A stretch of 11,406 bases of DNA from an uncultured Bacilli bacterium (GTDB taxonomy: Bacteria; Bacillota_I; Bacilli_A; RF39; UBA660), in contig CAKOWF010000034.1 of assembly GCA_934122215.1 (NCBI GenBank), positions 1 to 11,406 of the forward strand, in the 5' to 3' direction. Shown in pieces: positions 1 to 5,010 of this stretch. Positions within the stretch are counted from its first letter, which is position 1. Each line of letters opens with the position of its first letter. The translations under genes and the position numbers were made by a program. The notes under the pieces were generated by a model that worked only from the letters and a program-made list of their open reading frames with translations, was not told the origin of the DNA and did not search any database.

Positions 1-359
1 TTTTTTAATATATTTTCTGTATATTCTTCAGTACTCTCTTGTAATTCATAATCACCATTCATGTAATCTATTACATGTGAAAAAGAAGGTGTTGCTATAT
101 CATGAAAAAGTGCTGCTATGGAATAAGTTTTATTTTTAGTTAATTTATATGTAAGTAAACTACAAGTTAATGAGTGATCATATCTACTAATATATTCTCT
201 AAAACTATATATTTTTTTGGATGCATAATCCATTCCACAAAAGTAACCAACCTTTTTTAATCTTTCTAAAGAAGGTGTTTTTAAATATTTAATTAGATAT
301 TTTGGAATATTTGAATAATCTAAATTTTCTAAATAATATTCTAAATATGTTTTACTCAT
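1..359 (-). CDS. HD-domain phosphohydrolase, N-terminal part (cut by window edge)
   Basis: This is the first 119 codons of a protein that continues past the window edge. The ATG (357-359) lies inside the last codons of hisS, giving an 8-nt overlap and suggesting translational coupling; no strong Shine-Dalgarno is visible. The metal-binding pattern of the HD superfamily is present: His62 in RYDHS, His86-Asp87 in FHDIATPSFSH, and His95. The HDxxxPxFSH form resembles the COG1078/dGTPase-like branch, in which the HD pair is followed by P-F-S-H. Members hydrolyse phosphomonoesters or nucleotides in the cytoplasm; the substrate here cannot be inferred. It is the third gene of the T-box-led unit after the ClpX-like gene and hisS. 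The superfamily call is fairly secure, the subfamily less so, because the C-terminal part with the last HD ligand is missing. Confidence 0.75.
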   Translation of the reverse strand, partial: MSKTYLEYYLENLDYSNIPKYLIKYLKTPSLERLKKVGYFCGMDYASKKIYSFREYISRYDHSLTCSLLTYKLTKNKTYSIAALFHDIATPSFSHVIDYMNGDYELQESTEEYTENILK

Positions 360-1644
360 TACATCCACAATCACATTCATCTAAGTTTTCATCTAAAAAG
401 TCTATCAAATCATCTAATTTTACTTTATATTCTTCTTTAGTATGATTATTTTTTATTGTTAATATATTTGTTTTTGCTTCTTCATCACCAATTACTATTA
501 CAAATTTAGCATTTAATCTATCTGCTTGTTTAAAGTTTCCTTTAATATTACGATTCATATAATCTATATCAGCACTGAATCCACTTAATCTTAATCCATT
601 TAAAATACTCATTGATACTTCTTTTTCATTTTCACTTAATGGAATTATATAAATATCTAAATGATCATCTTCTACTAAATTTATATTTTCAAATTCTAGG
701 GCTGTTAAAAGTCTTTCTAGGCCTAAAGCAAATCCTACTCCTGGTGAATCTATATCTGAAATAGTTTTTACTAAACTATCATATCTTCCACCACCACATA
801 ATACATTTTGACTACCAAAACCTTCTACATTTGCTTCTACTTCAAATACAGTATGTGTATAGTAATCTAATCCTCTTACTACATTAGGATTTATTATATA
901 TTCAATATTCATACTATCTAAGTACTTGCATACTTTATCAAAATGTTCTTTACTAGTTTCATTTAAATAATCTATTGTTTTTGGTGCATTTTTTATACAT
1001 TTTTTTTCTGCATCTACTTTACAATCTAATATACGTAATGGATTTTTTAAAAATCTTTCTTTACAATCATCACATAAAGTATCTATATATGGTTTAAAAT
1101 ATTCTATTAATGCATTACGATAATTTTCTCTTGATTCTTTGTCACCTAATGAATTGATATTTACTTTTATACCTTTTAAACCTAGTAGTTTATATAAGTT
1201 TACAGGTATACTTATTACCTCTGCATCTGTAGCAGGATCAATTGTTCCAAATACTTCTACACCAAATTGATAGAATTCTCTGAATCTTCCTGATTGAGGA
1301 CGTTCATATCTATACATTGGTCCAAAATACCAAGCTTTTACAGGTTGAGTAGCATTTCCATACATTTTGTTTTCTACATAACTTCTAACTATACCAGCTG
1401 TACCTTCTGGTCTTAGAGTCATTAATCTATCTCCTCTATCTTTGAAGTCATATGTTTCTTTTGTTACTATATCAGTAGTTACTCCTACTCCTCTATGGAA
1501 TAATTCACTTGCTTCAAATATAGGAGTTCTAAAATATTCATAATTATATTTTTCCATTAATCCTTGTAATAAATTTTCAATATATATTATTTGTTTACCT
1601 TTTTTAGAATATACATCATATGTTCCTTTTGGTTTTTGTATCAT
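352..1644 (-). CDS. hisS: Histidine--tRNA ligase (HisRS)
   Basis: Class II aminoacyl-tRNA synthetase that charges tRNA-His in the cytoplasm. The 430 residues match the usual bacterial length of about 420-430. Motif 1 lies around residues 40-60, and motif 2 around 111-125 (YRYERPQSGRFREFYQFG). The HisRS signature VRGLDYYT is at 256-263, GGGRYD at 284-289, and motif 3 (GVGFALGLER) at 302-311. The C-terminal anticodon-binding domain runs from about 326 to 420. A perfect AAGGAGG (1651-1657) sits 6 nt before the ATG and overlaps the stop codon of the ClpX-like gene, so the start is secure and coupling is likely. No terminator separates the two genes, so hisS should be under control of the T-box at 3728-3914. 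The tail ends in three closely spaced cysteines (424, 426, 428), which I do not recognise as a family feature. Confidence 0.98.
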   Translation of the reverse strand: MIQKPKGTYDVYSKKGKQIIYIENLLQGLMEKYNYEYFRTPIFEASELFHRGVGVTTDIVTKETYDFKDRGDRLMTLRPEGTAGIVRSYVENKMYGNATQPVKAWYFGPMYRYERPQSGRFREFYQFGVEVFGTIDPATDAEVISIPVNLYKLLGLKGIKVNINSLGDKESRENYRNALIEYFKPYIDTLCDDCKERFLKNPLRILDCKVDAEKKCIKNAPKTIDYLNETSKEHFDKVCKYLDSMNIEYIINPNVVRGLDYYTHTVFEVEANVEGFGSQNVLCGGGRYDSLVKTISDIDSPGVGFALGLERLLTALEFENINLVEDDHLDIYIIPLSENEKEVSMSILNGLRLSGFSADIDYMNRNIKGNFKQADRLNAKFVIVIGDEEAKTNILTIKNNHTKEEYKVKLDDLIDFLDENLDECDCGCNE

Positions 1645-1655
1645 AAATTTCCTCC

Positions 1656-3710
1656 TTATTTTTTTACTAAAACTAATTCTGTTTTGTCTTTACTATCAAT
1701 TATATCTTTTAGATTATGGATATTCCCATTTAAATCTATTAAACTACAATTTAAATTATCATTTACTGATTTTTCTGTTAATATGATTCCTCTATATATA
1801 TCTAAATTGTTTAATACTTCCCATCTTGCTTCTTTTATTGACTTTTCTACTGTTGATTTTAGTGATCTTGCACCAGTTTTTAATTTAATTGCTTGGTTAG
1901 CAACACTATCTAGATATCCTTCTGTCCATCTCAATTCTATATTAATTTTGTTTAATTTTTCTTTTTCTATTAATAGTGCACTTTCATTAGATAAAGTTAA
2001 AATTTGTTTTAATGATTCTATAGTATGTCCTGTAAGTTGAGTTATTACAGAGAATCTTCCCATTAATTCTATAGGCATATTTCCATATTTTACAAAGTCT
2101 TCTATTTCTAATTTTTTGTATTCAATATCTTCTTTTGGTTTTTTATTTGTACTATTAAAACCGATATTATTGCTATTGTAGTTATTATCTGATTTTGTAG
2201 CAACATCGGTAAATGCCCCAGTTGCAAATATAGTTAATTTAGATGTATTAAATTGTTGAGTTCTATTATTTACTTTTACATCATAAGTTGTCCCTTGAAT
2301 AAATGGTAATAATGTATTTAGAACACCTTTACCATTAACATCACCATTACTATCCGTACCTTTTTTATCTATTTCATCAAATACAACAATTCCTTGTTCT
2401 GCTTTTTCTACACTACCTGCTTTAATTACTAAGCGCGCTAAAAAATCTTCTATACTAGCACCTACATATCCTGGCACAGTTATCTGTGTTGTATCAATTA
2501 TTTCCATAGGCATATCAAAGTATTTACTTACAGCTTCAGCTAGTAATGTTTTACCACTTCCAGTTGGACCTACTAATAAGCAATTATTTTTACTAGATGG
2601 ATTATCTGATAGTTTATTCATAACAATTGCTGATATAACATCTTTTTTTGCTTCTTCTTGACCAATTATTTTTTCATCAAAATATTTTTTTATTTCTTTA
2701 ACATTAATCTTTTCTTGTGGTTGTTCTTCTTGAATTTCTATTTCTTCTTGTTTTGTTTCTACACTTGATTCATTATCATACATTTCTGCTATCTTATTAA
2801 TTCTTTTTTCTTCTCGTTGCATTATTTTAGTTAATTCCAACTTGATTTTATCTATATCATCATATTGTTGTAAAATATGATATTTATCAATAAATTCATA
2901 TAGAAATTCATTAGCTTTTAATGATTTTTCTTTATCCATATCTTCTAACTTTAATGTTAATTCTACATACATATCTTCTAAATTTTCCATTATTTTTTTT
3001 AAAGTGTTTATATCATTAATATTTAATAAGCTAGTGTATGCATCATTAAATATTGTTAAAATATATTCACTATCAATTACATCTGTATTATCTAAATATT
3101 CATTTTTCATTTCTATTACTGTATTATATATTTTTCTTAGTTGTTCAATTAATTGACTATAATTATTAATTTCTAGTAACTGTTCAAATTTATCTAATTC
3201 TATAGTAATTACTTCTTGATTATTATATTTATATGTTGAATCATTCATAACATGCTTAGATTCATTACCTAAGATGTAACTGTCATCAATATAATCACCT
3301 GAATCCGTTTGATTATTAATTTCTATTGATAATTTATTTAAATCGAGTTTTTTTACAACTATTTTTTCATAATCTGGTTGATAAAATCCAATATGAATAT
3401 TTTCTGTTATCTCATCAAAATATAGTGATTTTGCTTCTTCTATATCTACTTTTGGATATAATTTTTGTAATTCACTTTTTGAGATAATATATCCAATTAC
3501 TTGTTCTTCATCAGTTGTAGTAGATTCCCCATCATTAATAGTCAAATATTCAAATCCCATAATTGAATCAGTAAAGGTTAATTGTTCTATATTTGTTTCT
3601 TCATAATATTCTCTTTCTAATGTACCCTCTATTATATATAGTGGTGTAAATAAATAAATTCCTGGACTAATTAAATCTCTTTTCATTAATATTCCATATG
3701 ATTTTTCCAT
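1656..3710 (-). CDS. Divergent ClpX-type AAA+ unfoldase with novel N-terminal region
   Basis: 684 residues, against about 420 for ordinary ClpX. Residues about 335-640 form a ClpX-like ATPase: Walker A GPTGSGKT (381-388), pore loop GYVG (414-417), Walker B with Asp445-Glu446 (IVVFDEID), sensor 1 region (493-500), IGF tripeptide (516-518), arginine finger in GRF (551-553), and sensor 2 GARSL (613-617). GYVG translocates substrate in ClpX, and IGF is the loop that docks on ClpP. Keeping both suggests a working unfoldase that may feed ClpP; this is inference. The Cys4 zinc-binding domain of ClpX is absent. Instead residues 1-130 look like a mixed alpha/beta domain, 170-310 is helical and charged with possible coiled coil, and 311-335 is a Glu/Gln-rich linker. 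About 45 extra residues follow the AAA+ lid. The start has GGAGGG (3715-3720) 4 nt upstream. It is first in the T-box unit, 11 nt before hisS. Confidence 0.85.
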   Translation of the reverse strand: MEKSYGILMKRDLISPGIYLFTPLYIIEGTLEREYYEETNIEQLTFTDSIMGFEYLTINDGESTTTDEEQVIGYIISKSELQKLYPKVDIEEAKSLYFDEITENIHIGFYQPDYEKIVVKKLDLNKLSIEINNQTDSGDYIDDSYILGNESKHVMNDSTYKYNNQEVITIELDKFEQLLEINNYSQLIEQLRKIYNTVIEMKNEYLDNTDVIDSEYILTIFNDAYTSLLNINDINTLKKIMENLEDMYVELTLKLEDMDKEKSLKANEFLYEFIDKYHILQQYDDIDKIKLELTKIMQREEKRINKIAEMYDNESSVETKQEEIEIQEEQPQEKINVKEIKKYFDEKIIGQEEAKKDVISAIVMNKLSDNPSSKNNCLLVGPTGSGKTLLAEAVSKYFDMPMEIIDTTQITVPGYVGASIEDFLARLVIKAGSVEKAEQGIVVFDEIDKKGTDSNGDVNGKGVLNTLLPFIQGTTYDVKVNNRTQQFNTSKLTIFATGAFTDVATKSDNNYNSNNIGFNSTNKKPKEDIEYKKLEIEDFVKYGNMPIELMGRFSVITQLTGHTIESLKQILTLSNESALLIEKEKLNKINIELRWTEGYLDSVANQAIKLKTGARSLKSTVEKSIKEARWEVLNNLDIYRGIILTEKSVNDNLNCSLIDLNGNIHNLKDIIDSKDKTELVLVKK

Positions 3711-3727
3711 AAAACCCTCCTAAATAC

Positions 3728-3787
3728 AAAAAATATCTATATTGTAAGGACGAATTATCGCGGTACCACCTTACTTTATAGATATTT
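3728..3787 (-). terminator. Intrinsic terminator of the T-box leader
   Basis: Long hairpin with a lower stem of 11 bp (3787-3777 with 3741-3731), an AA/AA internal loop, and an upper stem GTAAGG/CCTTAC (3774-3769 with 3749-3744). It ends in six T (3733-3728). The lower 5' arm reuses the 3' half of stem III, so the terminator and stem III exclude each other. The upper stem is the same helix as the antiterminator. Confidence 0.8.
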
Positions 3788-3914
3788 CTATACACTCAAT
3801 TTCTTAACGCGAAAACACGATTATCTTTTATTTGATGTCTTCTTTTACTTATTTTTAAGTATTTACACCTACCATACTCTCTCTTTAAAATTTAAGTAAA
3901 ATACTCTTTCAAAC
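3728..3914 (-). promoter_or_regulatory. T-box riboswitch (tRNA-sensing leader)
   Basis: Stem I has a lower helix 3913-3909/3835-3831, then the specifier loop with the AGTA (3905-3902) and GAA (3842-3840) loop-E elements. Above it is a 9-bp helix 3901-3893/3851-3843, a 6-bp helix 3890-3885/3858-3853, an AGAGAGA bulge, and a GTAT/ATAC hairpin holding the distal loop GGTAGGTGTAA (3873-3863). Next come a small CGTG/CGCG hairpin ending in CGTTAA, stem III (3792-3787/3782-3777), and the invariant T-box TGGTACCGCG (3768-3759). The antiterminator helix is 3774-3769/3749-3744. GAC (3839-3837) directly follows GAA, and CAT (3837-3835) overlaps it. TGGT puts U opposite the tRNA discriminator base. The leader controls the ClpX-like gene, hisS and probably the HD gene. 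T-box identity is certain; the cognate tRNA (Asp, His or both) is not. Confidence 0.95.
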
Positions 3915-3932
3915 AATAATTAATATGCTTTT

Positions 3933-3961
3933 ATTATACTACAATTAATTATAAATGTATA
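3933..3961 (-). promoter_or_regulatory. Promoter of the T-box / clpX-like / hisS unit
   Basis: -10 TATAAT (3938-3933) with a 17-nt spacer to TATACA (3961-3956), 4 of 6 matches to TTGACA. The predicted start is near 3926, about 12 nt before the first T-box helix. The -35 and part of the spacer lie in the last codons of the upstream kinase gene. Confidence 0.65.
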
Positions 3962-4785
3962 TCCTTTATTATTTTTTTTAAATATATTTTTTGATTTTCT
4001 TCTTTTAATTCATAGTAATCTTTTACTCTATCATAAGTAAAACAATCCATATTTAATTTATAATCTATACAAATTTGTTCCCATATTTGTTTTAAACTAT
4101 GACTTAATAAAATGCTTATATATTCTTTATACTTTGGATATCTTTCCACTAATTCATTAATATTACCTTCTGTAACATTAAATAGTACATTTTTAGTTAT
4201 ATATGTATCTTTAACATTTGAATTACAATTTGCATAGTCATATATTGGTGCGAGTTGTAGTTCTTTTGTTTTTATATTTTGTTTAAATTGTAGATTAATA
4301 TTACATCTATCTTGTTGTAACATATAAGTATCAAGAGCTAATAATTTAAATATTTGATCTAATAATATTTGATAATTTTCTTTTGTTATTAGTAGTTTTA
4401 ATATATCAATATTATCATTTATTTCTATATCTACTAAATCATAAAATGTATAATAATTATTATCAGTTGTTTTAAAATTTTGTGATGCAATACCATAATT
4501 ATTTTTTGTTTTTGCTATTTCATATTTTACTGTTTCTAAATCTAATATATTAGCTAAATAAGTTCCTATTAATTCTTCTGAGATTGTAAATGGATAGAAT
4601 CCATATTCAATATCTTTTTTAAAATAATACCAAATACCATTTTTATAGTACATTTTTGAATAATATTTTCTAGCTAAATTTGGCATTATATCTATAATAG
4701 AGTTTTTTTTATTTTCTGGTATATACTTATCACTTAAATTTAAAATATTTGTTTGATCAGTTATTAACTCTTCCAAAATTTTCAT
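3949..4785 (-). CDS. HipA/CtkA-like protein kinase, orphan
   Basis: 278 residues with the pattern of the HipA-type Ser/Thr kinase fold. The catalytic segment reads LDTYMLQQDRCNINLQF, with Asp159 and Asn164 five residues apart as in HipA. LAPIYDYA supplies the metal-binding Asp183, the counterpart of the Asp in the TPFYD/LAPxYD motif. Upstream, EELIGTYLANILDLETVKYEIA resembles the HipA helix and hinge region. The N-terminal subdomain of full HipA (about 440 residues) is missing, so CtkA-type short kinases are the closer comparison. Relatives phosphorylate proteins, often as growth-arresting toxins; the target here is unknown. I chose ATG 4783-4785 because AGGTGAT precedes it, and the in-frame GTG further up (4815) falls within the -10 region. 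No HipB-like gene is adjacent. A candidate small RNA lies just upstream. The family call rests on motifs only. Confidence 0.6.
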   Translation of the reverse strand: MKILEELITDQTNILNLSDKYIPENKKNSIIDIMPNLARKYYSKMYYKNGIWYYFKKDIEYGFYPFTISEELIGTYLANILDLETVKYEIAKTKNNYGIASQNFKTTDNNYYTFYDLVDIEINDNIDILKLLITKENYQILLDQIFKLLALDTYMLQQDRCNINLQFKQNIKTKELQLAPIYDYANCNSNVKDTYITKNVLFNVTEGNINELVERYPKYKEYISILLSHSLKQIWEQICIDYKLNMDCFTYDRVKDYYELKEENQKIYLKKIIKDIHL

Positions 4786-4806
4786 ACTATCACCTAATGA
4801 AATAAT

Positions 4807-4834
4807 ATTATACACATTATTTTTAATATTACAA
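4807..4834 (-). promoter_or_regulatory. Promoter of the HipA/CtkA-like kinase gene
   Basis: -10 TATAAT (4812-4807), 16-nt spacer, -35 TTGTAA (4834-4829). The start would fall near 4801, giving a leader of about 16 nt that is just long enough to hold the AGGTGAT ribosome-binding site (4795-4789). The promoter lies after the small-RNA terminator, so the kinase should have its own transcript. Confidence 0.65.
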
Positions 4835-4853
4835 TATAACTTAACACTTTTAT

Positions 4854-4877
4854 AAAAAAAAGAGATTTTTTATCTCC
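4854..4877 (-). terminator. Terminator of the candidate small RNA
   Basis: GAGAT (4876-4872), A5 loop, ATCTC (4866-4862), extendable by one G-U pair, followed by eight T (4861-4854). The stem is short, but the T-run is long. Confidence 0.65.
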
Positions 4878-4944
4878 TTAATAAAGTTAGAAAAATAACC
4901 CCTTTTTTTATTCTATTATGACTGTTCTCAGTCTTTCTAACTTC
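4854..4944 (-). ncRNA. Candidate structured small RNA, unknown family (about 91 nt)
   Basis: Between the PFOR terminator and the kinase promoter lies a self-contained transcription unit with its own promoter, RNA fold and terminator. A 10-bp closing helix pairs AAGTTAGAAA (4943-4934) with TTTCTAACTT (4893-4884), extended by a G-U pair. Inside are a hairpin GACTG-AGAA-CAGTC (4933-4920) and a second arm ATAA/TTAT (4919-4916 with 4898-4895). That arm closes a purine-rich loop with seven A followed by GGGG (4902-4899). The RNA ends in a terminator (4876-4862 plus eight T). No sensible small ORF with a ribosome-binding site is visible. It does not match riboswitch consensus sequences I can recall (T-box, preQ1, SAM, c-di-GMP, ZTP, fluoride), nor tmRNA or SRP RNA. 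It could instead be an attenuating leader for the kinase, but I found no alternative pairing that would open the terminator. Confidence 0.55.
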
Positions 4945-4950
4945 AACTTG

Positions 4951-4979
4951 ATTGTATCATACTATTTTTTTAGTTTAAA
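4951..4979 (-). promoter_or_regulatory. Extended -10 promoter of the candidate small RNA
   Basis: TGA-TACAAT (4959-4951) is an extended -10 element. With a 17-nt spacer the -35 is TTTAAA (4979-4974), a weak match. The start would be near 4944, exactly where the outer helix of the RNA begins. Confidence 0.55.
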
Positions 4980-4982
4980 TAG

Positions 4983-5010
4983 AAAAAAAGTAAAGTTTAC
5001 ACAACTTTAC
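4983..5010 (-). terminator. Terminator of the PFOR gene
   Basis: Perfect 8-bp hairpin GTAAAGTT/AACTTTAC (5010-5003 with 4997-4990), loop GTGT, then seven T (4989-4983). Its 5' arm contains the PFOR stop codon TAA. Confidence 0.9.

Noticed and set aside
1591..2040. Plus-strand open frame of 149 codons
   Set aside because: It lies antisense to the ClpX-like gene and the start of hisS, has no ribosome-binding site, and its Phe/Ser/Leu-rich composition is what AT-rich antisense sequence gives.
4854..4944. Possibility that the small RNA is a riboswitch controlling the kinase
   Set aside because: No alternative pairing that would open the terminator was found, and a separate promoter for the kinase lies downstream of it. 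I kept it as a free-standing RNA, not as a riboswitch.
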